IMG/VR virus record: IMGVR_UViG_3300033144_002260
Coordinates: 1-28,192 of that record
DNA length: 28,192 bases
DNA from: a virus
Strand: one strand, 5' to 3'
The position numbers and the translations under genes are program-made. Shown here in pieces: positions 16,951-24,233 of the stretch. Position 1 is the first letter of the stretch. The number at the start of each line of letters is the position of its first letter. Below the pieces are notes generated by a model. The model did no database searches. It was not told where the DNA came from and saw nothing but the letters and a program-made list of their open reading frames with translations.

Positions 16951-17508
16951 TTAAAGACACCTGATGTCCACGTAAGCTGAGTATGCTGTAGCAGCACCCG
17001 TTGTTGCGTGCAGTCTAACTAACCTAACACTCTTAGCGACGTGCATAGGAGCAAGACCTGCAGAGTCAATAGGTACAACAGACCTCGCCCATGCTGAATC
17101 AACAGCATCAGTCGGTATAGAAATTGCACCAACCAACTGATCAGCGGCAGTTGCACTCTGTGTCATACTAACCTTCTTTAACCCCTTAACCTGAATCCAT
17201 CCGTAATCGCCCGTATCAGAACCGCTTGGTCCAATAGCAGTCATCGCAGCCCCAGCAGCATTATTAACAGCGGCACTGGCTGCAGTAGACGGCCCAGCCG
17301 CAGAAGGCGCTACAACCCGCTTATTGATAGCATCGATAGCAGATGTTGGCAATACTAGACACGGTGCTGTACCAGTTAAACCTGTAGTACCTGCGTTCTT
17401 AACCCATCTATAGACTTTCCCCTTATGAGGATACAGAGAACCTATTACATCTGCATCATATGTTCTCAACTCATTAAGAGGAACCTTAATTAAACGTTTG
17501 TCAGCCAT
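16951..17508 (-). CDS. Probable head decoration or capsid-associated protein (185 aa)
   Basis: The protein lies just after the capsid gene (apart from the homing endonuclease) and is small, Ala/Thr/Gly-rich and probably beta-rich. The second half has short strand segments such as YGWIQVKGLKKVSMT and SVRLVRLHATTGAA. Composition and place are those of a head decoration protein that stabilises the mature shell, or of a head fibre. It has no enzyme motif. Its leader shares TGGAGATTT with capsid and portal genes, a likely strong ribosome binding site, and lies downstream of palindrome copy 2. The role is inferred. Confidence 0.55.
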   Translation of the reverse strand: MADKRLIKVPLNELRTYDADVIGSLYPHKGKVYRWVKNAGTTGLTGTAPCLVLPTSAIDAINKRVVAPSAAGPSTAASAAVNNAAGAAMTAIGPSGSDTGDYGWIQVKGLKKVSMTQSATAADQLVGAISIPTDAVDSAWARSVVPIDSAGLAPMHVAKSVRLVRLHATTGAATAYSAYVDIRCL

Positions 17509-17514
17509 TTCTAA

Positions 17515-17523
17515 AAATCTCCA
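17515..17523 (-). promoter_or_regulatory. Shared extended ribosome binding site TGGAGATTT, decoration gene
   Basis: Minus-strand TGGAGATTT ends six bases before the start at 17508. The same nine bases lead the capsid and portal genes, so it looks like a strong, shared translation signal for high-copy head proteins. Confidence 0.7.
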
Positions 17524-17544
17524 ATCTGTATGTTATTGATTTTT

Positions 17545-17567
17545 AGTTGTTCAACATTTGAACAACT
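17545..17567. repeat. Intergenic palindrome, copy 2 of 3
   Basis: Arms AGTTGTTCAA and TTGAACAACT (10 bp, perfect) around CAT. It is placed just after the stop of the homing endonuclease gene (TAA at 17570-17572) and upstream of TGGAGATTT. The arms match copies 1 and 3 apart from one compensated base pair (AGTTG..CAACT against ACTTG..CAAGT in copy 1), which keeps the pairing. Confidence 0.9.
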
Positions 17568-17569
17568 GA

Positions 17570-18004
17570 TTATAACCCTCGATGATTTAACTCCTTGATA
17601 CGCTCGATTATCATACGCTCTTCATCCTCATTAGTCTTTCCATGGTAACCGTCATCAAACCTTAGATCAATAAACTGCATGATCAACGCAGCGTGCTCTT
17701 GCTTCACAACTAAGTAAGGCTTAAGTATATCGCACAGTGTATATACATTCTTGCTACTAACAACGTTAATCTCATAACACATCTTACGATTACCTGTGGT
17801 TGTTTTCCTGGACATAGATGCATGTATACCCCAACCGTCTAACACACACTGAATCAAGTACAGCACTTCATAATGAGTATTTCCTACCTGCACTCTAGGC
17901 TGCCCTCTGGAGTTTTGCTCCGACACAGCTATCCTAAAACAGCCTTCACCATCGAAGAACCCTGCGAGGTAGCAAGCAACTTCGTTGTAACTAAGATTTA
18001 GCAT
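17570..18004 (-). CDS. LAGLIDADG-family homing endonuclease (144 aa)
   Basis: The core motif LAGFFDGEG (13-21) is the LAGLIDADG helix; Glu20 is at the position of the metal-binding acid. Only one motif is present, so it would act as a homodimer. The rest of the protein has strand-helix segments that fit the DNA-binding sheet (GCFRIAVSEQ and RKMCYEINVVSSKNVYTL). It starts 15 bases after the capsid gene stop, with its own GGAG, and both flanking structural genes are complete, so it is free-standing and not intron-encoded. Expected role: cut a genome lacking it near the capsid locus and spread by repair. The gene is followed by palindrome copy 2, then the decoration gene. Confidence is high for the family; whether it is active is unknown. 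Confidence 0.9.
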   Translation of the reverse strand: MLNLSYNEVACYLAGFFDGEGCFRIAVSEQNSRGQPRVQVGNTHYEVLYLIQCVLDGWGIHASMSRKTTTGNRKMCYEINVVSSKNVYTLCDILKPYLVVKQEHAALIMQFIDLRFDDGYHGKTNEDEERMIIERIKELNHRGL

Positions 18005-18019
18005 ATCAAGTACTCCAAC

Positions 18020-19081
18020 TTATGACGCATAGAGCATAGTTCCATGCCGCCTAGGCTGTGATGTCGCTAGTCCTGGAGTCATACAGACAATATATGAAAC
18101 ACGCTCAAACTGGTTGGCCGTGTCCTTCCAAGGTGTCATCTCAAACCACACGTTCGGATGGAAGTTGAAATCTATGTAGTTCATGTTGAGCATATCCATT
18201 CTCAACGTAGTGATCTTATCCGTGTAAGAATAAGTAGCACCCCTGAACGTCACAGTTTCAAAGCCTAGATCCGCAGCTTTCTTATTGAACCCAGTTCTGA
18301 CAATCTGAATTCTATCACGCATCTCAGCAACGTATGCTTCATACAGTAACTGACCCGATATAATAAAGTTCGGGGACTCAGCGTTTGCAGAGATGGTATT
18401 GAAGAAATGGTCCATGTCCGAGACAAGGTTCAGATCATACGGCTCATTAGTTGGACCTGCAATTCTACTAGCGTTTGTCTGAGTCAGACCGTCTGCCATA
18501 ACCCAGTTACGCCACCAAGTATTGGTCCTACTAATATTACCGTTACTTGTACCCGTAGCATAAGTATCACTAGCAGCAACCGCACCTGACGGTGTAACAG
18601 CAGAATTAGGAGCAACAATATCTATGAGTCCATTCATCTGCTTGGGTGCATCATAGAACGCACCGTACTGTGATAGATAAGTCTCTATATCCTGTACGAT
18701 CGCATCACGGGCAGCACCGAGCCGCCGCGTCAAGTACGATTTGATCTGGAACTTGCCAGAATTCTTAGCATCATCAATGAGCGACCTGTTTACATCGACA
18801 CAGAAATAACGCCAGTCTAAGCGAGCAAAGGTATCCAACTGAGGTGTATCCTGATCTAAGGTACTACCTTCTTGGAACCGTTGAGTAGACTTCGTACCGT
18901 AACCAACAGTATCAGTCCACCCAAACTCGCCACCTACTTGCGGCTTCATAGCACCAAACTCTTTGAGAGCCAAGGTAAAAACAGTAGACTCAAGAATGTT
19001 GTCTACAACTTGTGCCCTGATCTCATACCAGGTGTTTACGAAGTCGTCTTCCAACTGTCTAGTCAGTGATGGAAGTGCCAT
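18020..19081 (-). CDS. Major capsid protein (353 aa)
   Basis: The N-terminus is helical (LEDDFVNTWYEIRAQVVDNIL), which is typical of the N-arm of HK97-fold capsid proteins. Next is a spine-like helix region (residues ~100-145, with DDAKNSGKFQIKSYLTRRLG). The middle and C-terminal half is strand-rich. The protein lies directly after the scaffold gene, with an unusually long 86-base gap holding a hairpin and the shared leader TGGAGATTT. Place, length and fold pattern all point to the coat protein. No sequence signature of a pre-cleaved delta domain is visible, so the scaffold is separate. The fold class is inferred, not proven. Confidence 0.85.
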   Translation of the reverse strand: MALPSLTRQLEDDFVNTWYEIRAQVVDNILESTVFTLALKEFGAMKPQVGGEFGWTDTVGYGTKSTQRFQEGSTLDQDTPQLDTFARLDWRYFCVDVNRSLIDDAKNSGKFQIKSYLTRRLGAARDAIVQDIETYLSQYGAFYDAPKQMNGLIDIVAPNSAVTPSGAVAASDTYATGTSNGNISRTNTWWRNWVMADGLTQTNASRIAGPTNEPYDLNLVSDMDHFFNTISANAESPNFIISGQLLYEAYVAEMRDRIQIVRTGFNKKAADLGFETVTFRGATYSYTDKITTLRMDMLNMNYIDFNFHPNVWFEMTPWKDTANQFERVSYIVCMTPGLATSQPRRHGTMLYAS

Positions 19082-19085
19082 TTGT

Positions 19086-19094
19086 AAATCTCCA
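19086..19094 (-). promoter_or_regulatory. Shared extended ribosome binding site TGGAGATTT, capsid gene
   Basis: Minus-strand TGGAGATTT ends four bases before the capsid start at 19081. The same nine bases precede the portal and decoration genes. Confidence 0.7.
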
Positions 19095-19122
19095 AAAATT
19101 CTTTAGTTAACAATACACAGCG

Positions 19123-19158
19123 CGTTATGGAAATCCACTAAGTGAACTGAACATAACG
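19123..19158. other. Nested inverted repeat in the leader of the capsid gene
   Basis: In the 86-base gap between the scaffold and capsid genes, CGTTATG (19123-19129) faces CATAACG (19152-19158). The 22-base loop holds a smaller palindrome, CACT-A-AGTG (19136-19144). There is no T-tract on either side, so a mRNA-stabilising or processing structure is more likely than a terminator. Confidence 0.5.
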
Positions 19159-19167
19159 ACCGACTAT

Positions 19168-19956
19168 TTATCGGCCTTCAACTGACAAAATCTTATCCGC
19201 AGCAGCATTTGCAATCTCCATAAAGCCTGCCTTACCGTGCTTCTGCGATCCTGACCTAGCTTCCCTGCCTCTTTGAGCAATAATCTCCATATTATCCGCT
19301 GTCATTGCCGTAGGATTCGGTTGACCAGGAGGAACCGCACCAGTAGACTGCGGCTTCTCAGTGTCAATCTGCCCTCTCGGCGGCGTAGCACCGGCTTTTT
19401 GACTCTTCGCTAGCAAATACGCATCTTCGTAATCCATACCTGGATACTTGTTGAGCACGTCTCGGATCTCTTCAGTGTGAGCATCAAAATCATCGTGCTT
19501 GTTTCTTGCTTTCTGAACTCCAAGACCTGCTATAATTTGCAGTGTGGTCTTTTCAAGCGTTCCAACCTTATCAAGTTGTGGCTGCATATCTGCTATGACA
19601 CTTTCTCGAACAGTCTGAGCATTACTCTTAAGAGCGCTATCTACTGAAGTACTGATGACGTCTAACAACTGCCTATTACTAAGTTTATCATACTTATCAT
19701 CATTATTCATATCATCAAGCATAGCATCTATATCTTGCTCAGGAGTCTTACTAGGTTTACTTTCCAAGCGGATTTGCGACTCCTGTAACGCCTGATACTT
19801 TCCCTGCAAGTCCACTAATGCTTGCTGGATTGGTGCCACTACTTCTCCCAGTGCTTGTTGCATTTGTAGCTTTTGCTTGTTCAGCGCTTCTTGTTCCTCT
19901 AATTTCTTTGCTTCCGCTTCCTTCGCTCTTTGTGCTTGTAGTTCCTCTGGCGTCAT
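19168..19956 (-). CDS. Scaffolding protein (262 aa)
   Basis: Almost wholly hydrophilic and helical: residues 1-70 are heptad-rich (Glu, Lys, Gln, Leu, Ala), as in a coiled coil. They are followed by acidic patches (DDMNNDDKYDKL), a helix pair, and a Pro/Gly/Thr linker before a basic C-terminal helix (FMEIANAAADKILSVEGR) that could bind the capsid. Position directly before the capsid gene is classical for a scaffold that shapes the procapsid and leaves before packaging. Its ATG at 19956 has AGGTGA seven to eight bases upstream. In its frame a TGA lies two codons before the ATG, so translation cannot run in from upstream. The first 200 bases overlap the end of another ORF in a different frame. 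Confidence 0.8.
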   Translation of the reverse strand: MTPEELQAQRAKEAEAKKLEEQEALNKQKLQMQQALGEVVAPIQQALVDLQGKYQALQESQIRLESKPSKTPEQDIDAMLDDMNNDDKYDKLSNRQLLDVISTSVDSALKSNAQTVRESVIADMQPQLDKVGTLEKTTLQIIAGLGVQKARNKHDDFDAHTEEIRDVLNKYPGMDYEDAYLLAKSQKAGATPPRGQIDTEKPQSTGAVPPGQPNPTAMTADNMEIIAQRGREARSGSQKHGKAGFMEIANAAADKILSVEGR

Positions 19957-20164
19957 CTGTCACCTGACCTTTCTTTTTCAATTCATAGTCTGCGATAATC
20001 TTATCTTTTCGATACTTCTTGATTATCAATCTCTGTTCCTTTTTGAGTGCCCTGATACACAGGTCTAACTCCTTCTTGTTTATGTAGTCACCATCGAAAG
20101 TAACCTGCGGATGCTGGTTATCTTCAAGAACTACTATAAACTTCCTAGGTGGACGTTCTTTCAT
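19757..20164 (-). CDS. Small protein overlapping the scaffold gene by 200 bases (135 aa)
   Basis: The first ~68 residues do not overlap another gene and look like a real small domain: strand FIVVLEDN, then a basic helix (KKELDLCIRALKKEQRLIIKKYRK). From residue 70 the ORF runs in a different frame inside the scaffold gene and becomes a Ser/Thr/Gly/Asn-rich tail, the composition expected where the scaffold frame imposes the bases. The start at 20164 has GGAG displayed in a small hairpin (ATTAAC-TGGA-GTTAAT). It follows the zinc-ribbon gene by 18 bases. Function unknown; a minor head or packaging factor is likely by position. The tail may be a by-product of a lost stop codon. Confidence 0.6.
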   Translation of the reverse strand: MKERPPRKFIVVLEDNQHPQVTFDGDYINKKELDLCIRALKKEQRLIIKKYRKDKIIADYELKKKGQVTDDARGTTSTKSEGSGSKEIRGTRSAEQAKATNATSTGRSSGTNPASISGLAGKVSGVTGVANPLGK

Positions 20165-20165
20165 A

Positions 20166-20181
20166 ATTAACTCCAGTTAAT
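20166..20181 (-). promoter_or_regulatory. Ribosome binding site inside a small hairpin
   Basis: Minus-strand ATTAAC, TGGA and GTTAAT form a 6-bp stem with a four-base loop, and the Shine-Dalgarno GGAG is partly in the loop. It lies one base before the ATG at 20164. The structure may tune translation of the small protein preceding the scaffold. Confidence 0.45.
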
Positions 20182-20182
20182 C

Positions 20183-20443
20183 TCAAAGTAATGCTCCTAA
20201 TTCTAAATTATTTTCTCTAGCATATCGCTTCATCTCACTCTTAGAGTGAAAGGTCTTACCTTCTGGGCATACGTGTTTTAGATGAATCCCATCTTTAGGA
20301 AACTGATCAGGGACAAATGTTAGTGGAAATTGCCGCTTCATAACACCACCACACTTATCACATATTACGACTTTCTCCCAGTGAGTCACAAACTCGTCAG
20401 TTTTCTTAGCACCACAATTACACTCATAATCATATATCGGCAT
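20183..20443 (-). CDS. FmdB-type zinc-ribbon protein (86 aa)
   Basis: The N-terminus MPIYDYECNCG matches the start of FmdB-family zinc ribbons. The four zinc ligands would be Cys8, Cys10, Cys28 and Cys31 (CDKCGG, 28-33); the first pair is CxC where CxxC is usual. The remaining 50 residues are basic and helical (SKSEMKRYARENN) and might contact DNA or protein. The start codon overlaps the portal stop (TAATG), so it is translationally coupled to the portal gene. Many phages carry such a protein between portal and capsid genes, with no settled function. It could help the portal or terminase, or regulate late genes. Confidence 0.8.
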   Translation of the reverse strand: MPIYDYECNCGAKKTDEFVTHWEKVVICDKCGGVMKRQFPLTFVPDQFPKDGIHLKHVCPEGKTFHSKSEMKRYARENNLELGALL

Positions 20444-22137
20444 TATCTTTGTCCTCCTGATACTTGCCCCTGTCCAGGATTGGTGGGCAGCGAGGCGGAG
20501 GAACGCTGCCCACCACTACCTGCAGTGACCGGAGCTAGTATGTTCTCAAAAGCGGGGTCAGAAGAAGCATCCGCTAAGTACTGATACAGTGCCTGAGGAT
20601 TGATACCAGGTAATTGTGCTAACTGAGCTGTAAGCATCAAAGCTTCTACTTTTCTCTCTGCCCTACTAATGTTTCGTTTAGTTGATAAACTAGCGTCATA
20701 TAGATAATCTCCAGCTAAATCCTGCCCTGTAACATTCTCAAAACCTTCGTCGTGCATTACCTCTCTTGGAATAGTCCAGAACGCAAAGATAAGCTGATTC
20801 ACTTTCTTGATGCAGTTAATGTAGAAACCGACAACCGCTTGAGATCGCTTACTATCACGTCTCCCAGAACCGCCAGCTACCTCAATAGTCTCAGCCCTAG
20901 TCTTACGACCCTTAGAGAACTCACCAACCTGATTACTACTCATGCCAACTGCTTCACGAGCCTCTCTTCTGTTACCTTCAGAAGAAGCCACAGCGTCCCA
21001 GTTAATACTTGTCTGTATAGGTGTAATCACATCTTTGAGAGGAAAACTTGAATCAACACCCTCAGCACCACCGACATCTGCAGATAAAAGACGAGACAAT
21101 GCAGTCTTAGTAAGAGCTCCTTTACGATATAAGAACTTAAGAACCGACAGGCGTCTTTGTTTCTCCGCTTGCAAACTAATATCAAATTGTGTCTTCTGAA
21201 TCTGTCCCAAGTAGTAAGCCGGTGGAGTTGTCCAAAAGCTTCTAGGATGCTGATTAAGTGTTGCATTTACAAACGGCATACCACAAGCCATCTGAATAGC
21301 ATCCGGAGCTTTTCGCAAATACTTATCATAGTCTCTAGATACCACTAGAATCTCACCAGTTAGTCTATCTCGAATTTCCCACATCTCTACAAACTCAGGT
21401 TTCTTGTGATACTTAGCAATACCTCTTAGTTTTGCCTTTTGCTGTTTAGTCCCAGGTGTAAGATAAGACTCCATGAAATCTTCTTGACTCATCTGAGCTT
21501 GTAACCGACTCTTGTTACTATACTTAGGATCTGCTTTAATATGATCTATGTGTCTAATAGTTCTATGAGCAGCCCAAGGAGCATCTTCAAGATAGATAGT
21601 ACCCCAAGGAACTACAAAGTTATGAGGTAGAACGGGCCTCATCCAAGGCCAACCTGGTTGAGTATCAGGCGTCTCAATCCTATTACCTTTCTTATTAAAC
21701 TGAGTAAACGTCATACCCATTAGGTTATTACCTTGACCTATATCATAATAAGGAGCCCATCCATACTCGCTATCATAGCCTATCTTCATAATCATATTAC
21801 CGTAGAGATAACCGCGAGTAATAGATATATCAGTGTACTGCTTCATACGAAGTTTAGATACAAAATAGTTATCTAAGGATTCTAAGATTGGAGCCTTCAT
21901 GAGACCTATACGCTTAGTAGCTTTAATAACAAACTCAGGATCAGGAACACTAAGAGCACTAGTCAGAGAATCTCCCATTGAGTAAACCAAGTTAGGACCT
22001 ACAGCCGTATCTCCATTAGGGTCATTTAAGTAATTCATTTCAAGTTTATTCCATGCGGCTTCACGACCAAAGATCTCACGGTAGCACAAGGCAGCGTCAA
22101 TCTCTTCCATCCATTCATCTGGAGTTTTTCTTGCCAT
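20443..22137 (-). CDS. Portal protein (564 aa)
   Basis: The portal assignment rests on order (directly after TerL and before scaffold and capsid), length and pattern. A helical start leads to PNLVYSMGDSLTSALSVPDPEF, found in many podovirus portals. A beta-rich wing with many Trp and Pro (PGWPWMRPVLPHNFVVPWG) follows. A long helical stem comes late in the protein (around 340-430, with QKTQFDISLQAEKQRRLSVL). The C-terminal region is Ala/Ser/Gln-rich and disordered. The portal forms the dodecameric ring through which DNA passes. The gene follows palindrome copy 3 and the shared leader TGGAGATTT, and its stop overlaps the start of the zinc-ribbon gene. Confidence 0.85.
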   Translation of the reverse strand: MARKTPDEWMEEIDAALCYREIFGREAAWNKLEMNYLNDPNGDTAVGPNLVYSMGDSLTSALSVPDPEFVIKATKRIGLMKAPILESLDNYFVSKLRMKQYTDISITRGYLYGNMIMKIGYDSEYGWAPYYDIGQGNNLMGMTFTQFNKKGNRIETPDTQPGWPWMRPVLPHNFVVPWGTIYLEDAPWAAHRTIRHIDHIKADPKYSNKSRLQAQMSQEDFMESYLTPGTKQQKAKLRGIAKYHKKPEFVEMWEIRDRLTGEILVVSRDYDKYLRKAPDAIQMACGMPFVNATLNQHPRSFWTTPPAYYLGQIQKTQFDISLQAEKQRRLSVLKFLYRKGALTKTALSRLLSADVGGAEGVDSSFPLKDVITPIQTSINWDAVASSEGNRREAREAVGMSSNQVGEFSKGRKTRAETIEVAGGSGRRDSKRSQAVVGFYINCIKKVNQLIFAFWTIPREVMHDEGFENVTGQDLAGDYLYDASLSTKRNISRAERKVEALMLTAQLAQLPGINPQALYQYLADASSDPAFENILAPVTAGSGGQRSSASLPTNPGQGQVSGGQR

Positions 22138-22141
22138 CTAT

Positions 22142-22150
22142 AAATCTCCA
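22142..22150 (-). promoter_or_regulatory. Shared extended ribosome binding site TGGAGATTT, portal gene
   Basis: Minus-strand TGGAGATTT ends four bases before the portal start at 22137 and immediately follows palindrome copy 3. The same nine bases lead the capsid and decoration genes. Confidence 0.7.
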
Positions 22151-22152
22151 TG

Positions 22153-22171
22153 TTGTTCAATAATTGAACAA
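22153..22171. repeat. Intergenic palindrome, copy 3 of 3
   Basis: TTGTTCAAT-A-ATTGAACAA, a perfect 9-bp inverted repeat around one A, is identical to the core of copy 1. It sits one base from the TGA stop of the large terminase gene (22173-22175) and directly before TGGAGATTT of the portal gene. Confidence 0.9.
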
Positions 22172-22172
22172 G

Positions 22173-23786
22173 TCAATTATACATATAGTCTAGTCTTGGT
22201 ACTACATTTATAGTGCGTTCAGATAAGTTACCAATATCATACGGATATTGCTTTATCTTAATAGGCCTATCTAAGAGTTCCTCTAAGATCACTGATCCTG
22301 AAAAAGGATCATTTATTAAGAGCTCATCCTCTTCTTGTTTAGCAGACTCACACATCTTTGTCCAAAAATCTATTTGCATAGACAACGCATCTACAACATC
22401 ATCGTGACCTGTTCCAGACTTCTTGGTAGGATCAAAAGATAAAAGCTCACGTTCAAGGTCTGTATGTTCCTTCTTCATATATACTTTATCAGCAGCATAC
22501 CAAGGCTGCAGACCAAGTATACGGGCATTCTTACTTATACGGGCATTCTTCACTTCCTCAATATAGAACCTCTCACCACACTGCTCCTGTCTACGCGTGA
22601 TCCAATAGCATAGCGTACGCTGATATGCGACACCTTCGACTCGTACAACCAGAGGCTTATATGCTCTGTAGTGACTAAATATCCTATCAATTACATCACC
22701 TGGATCTATACGCTCTCTATTATAATGAACAATGTATATCTCACCGGTCTTAGGATTGAGACCTGTTGTAAGAATAACATTATAATCACTATCAGTATTA
22801 GTGGCGGCCTCAGAAGTAGGAGCGGGATCTACTGATGTACAGAATAACAAATCACGAGGCATCTTATCATAGTAGTGTATATACTCACGTTTGAACACTT
22901 GATTTATCGCGGCCGTCGGTATATTTAAGTAGAGCATGTAGAACATAAATAGCCCAACTCCAGCGTCACTCTTTAATTCCTCTAAAACACTTGAGTTAAA
23001 GCGATCCCATATAGGTACTCCACCTTGATCTTCGGTGGCGGGCTCACCAATCCGACCTGGTTTCTCTAGTGCTGACCTGCTTATTATTTTATAACCAGGT
23101 CCGTTTTCAAATATCCAACCTATCAAGTCTTTGGGAGCCCACCTAGTACCGATAATAACTATCTGTGCCTTAGTTGGATGAAGTAAGAGCGGATGACACA
23201 TCTTATGAAACCCGATCGCTTTATCGATTTCAATTTGTGTTGGCTGCTGTATTTCACTAGTCATCTGATCAAAGTCAGGAGCTACAGTATCATCTTCTAT
23301 TATTAAATCATAGTGACGAGATGTAACAGCAGTACCTGTACCACAAGGCTCAAATGTCCCCTCAGGAGCGGCCAATCTACGATTAACAGTTAAACACTCA
23401 GAAGACCAAGGATTTTTACCTTTTGGCATGATCTCAGGAAACAATACCTGCAATAGCTCATTGGTCTCAAAGATTGCTTTTATTGAGTTTGTTTTCTTCT
23501 TAGCATTACTCATAGAATTCTGGGCTATTAAAATTCTGATGTTAGGATTATTGATAGCGCGCCATATAGGATATGCTACGGAGCCAATAGTAGACTTAAA
23601 CCAAGTACGAGGCAGAACTATAGCCATTCTCGTGTTCTTAGTATAATCCTGTAACGCACGGCAAATAGGACGGTGAATATGTTTAGTAAGATCATCAAAT
23701 CCTAAGACAAAATATGCAAAGAAGAATAAAGAGCTTTTCGCCTTCTCACGTAGCTTACCTAAAGTTTTGTCGTCTACTTGTTCCAT
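22173..23786 (-). CDS. terL: Terminase large subunit (TerL)
   Basis: The motor and nuclease that cuts and packages the phage genome into the procapsid. The N-terminal ATPase has a Walker-A-like loop VLPRTWFKST (57-66, Lys64), Walker B YDLIIEDD (159-166) with the catalytic acid following, and the coupling motif GTRWAP (213-218). The C-terminal RNase-H-like nuclease shows its acids at Asp320 (SVDPAP), Glu384 (VRVEG) and the HDDVVDA patch (461-467). The length (537 aa) is normal. Its start overlaps the TerS stop by one base (TAATG), and its stop is followed by palindrome copy 3. All active-site positions seem intact. Confidence 0.95.
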   Translation of the reverse strand: MEQVDDKTLGKLREKAKSSLFFFAYFVLGFDDLTKHIHRPICRALQDYTKNTRMAIVLPRTWFKSTIGSVAYPIWRAINNPNIRILIAQNSMSNAKKKTNSIKAIFETNELLQVLFPEIMPKGKNPWSSECLTVNRRLAAPEGTFEPCGTGTAVTSRHYDLIIEDDTVAPDFDQMTSEIQQPTQIEIDKAIGFHKMCHPLLLHPTKAQIVIIGTRWAPKDLIGWIFENGPGYKIISRSALEKPGRIGEPATEDQGGVPIWDRFNSSVLEELKSDAGVGLFMFYMLYLNIPTAAINQVFKREYIHYYDKMPRDLLFCTSVDPAPTSEAATNTDSDYNVILTTGLNPKTGEIYIVHYNRERIDPGDVIDRIFSHYRAYKPLVVRVEGVAYQRTLCYWITRRQEQCGERFYIEEVKNARISKNARILGLQPWYAADKVYMKKEHTDLERELLSFDPTKKSGTGHDDVVDALSMQIDFWTKMCESAKQEEDELLINDPFSGSVILEELLDRPIKIKQYPYDIGNLSERTINVVPRLDYMYN

Positions 23787-24229
23787 TAGTCTTTGTCTAA
23801 ATCTAAAGCTTTCTGCAGCTTAACAAGATCATTACCTGTTAGAGTAACTGATAAACTCTGATGCTCAATCTTACTGACTTTCGGAAAACCTGCTCGATCA
23901 AGTACTTCAGTTGCGGCCCGCACAGCTATATTTTCATCTACTGATTGAACACAACCTATTATTCTATCAACAGCAGCCTTTGCACCTTCTCGAATAGAAT
24001 CAGTAATGTCTTGGTCACTCTCGACTATCCTTTGATTACTCAGAGCCTCAAGTTTGGCTCGACGTAGTGACACCTCATGCTGAAACGACTTACTCCGCGT
24101 TACAACGGATACTGTACCCTGAGCAATATCAAAGTGATCTGCGATCTGCTTGTTCGTCCAGCCTCTTAGAACAAACTCTAAGATTTTATAGTGACGTGGG
24201 TTTAATTGTTGTATACTGTTTGCACTCAT
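23786..24229 (-). CDS. terS: Terminase small subunit (TerS)
   Basis: The N-terminus has a helix-turn-helix (about residues 20-48: LRGWTNKQIADHFDIAQGTV followed by SVVTRSKSF), resembling the LuxR/sigma-like HTH used to recognise the packaging site. The middle is helical and should form the oligomer ring. The C-terminal part is beta-like and charged and probably contacts TerL. Size (147 aa) and the one-base overlap with the terL start fit. It lies four bases after the stop of a small virion-like gene. The function is DNA recognition for packaging initiation. Confidence 0.85.
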   Translation of the reverse strand: MSANSIQQLNPRHYKILEFVLRGWTNKQIADHFDIAQGTVSVVTRSKSFQHEVSLRRAKLEALSNQRIVESDQDITDSIREGAKAAVDRIIGCVQSVDENIAVRAATEVLDRAGFPKVSKIEHQSLSVTLTGNDLVKLQKALDLDKD

Positions 24230-24233
24230 AGTA

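Noticed and set aside
17570-19081. Group I intron around the homing endonuclease
   Set aside because: The capsid gene ends normally before it and the next gene starts normally after it, and there is no room for intron core sequence.
19757-20164. Programmed frameshift fusing the small protein to the scaffold
   Set aside because: The scaffold frame has a TGA two codons before its ATG, so a shift at the upstream A-run would terminate; an own start with AGGTGA is present.
8622-22171. Palindromes as LexA-type boxes
   Set aside because: The GTTC-N7-GAAC spacing resembles SOS boxes, but the orientation differs from the Gram-positive box (GAAC-N4-GTTC) and from the alpha-proteobacterial direct repeat (GTTC-N7-GTTC). 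Placement after stop codons and before ribosome binding sites fits a transcript element better.
8622-22171. Palindromes as Rho-independent terminators
   Set aside because: The stems are AT-rich and no run of T follows on the minus strand; on either strand genes continue at once.
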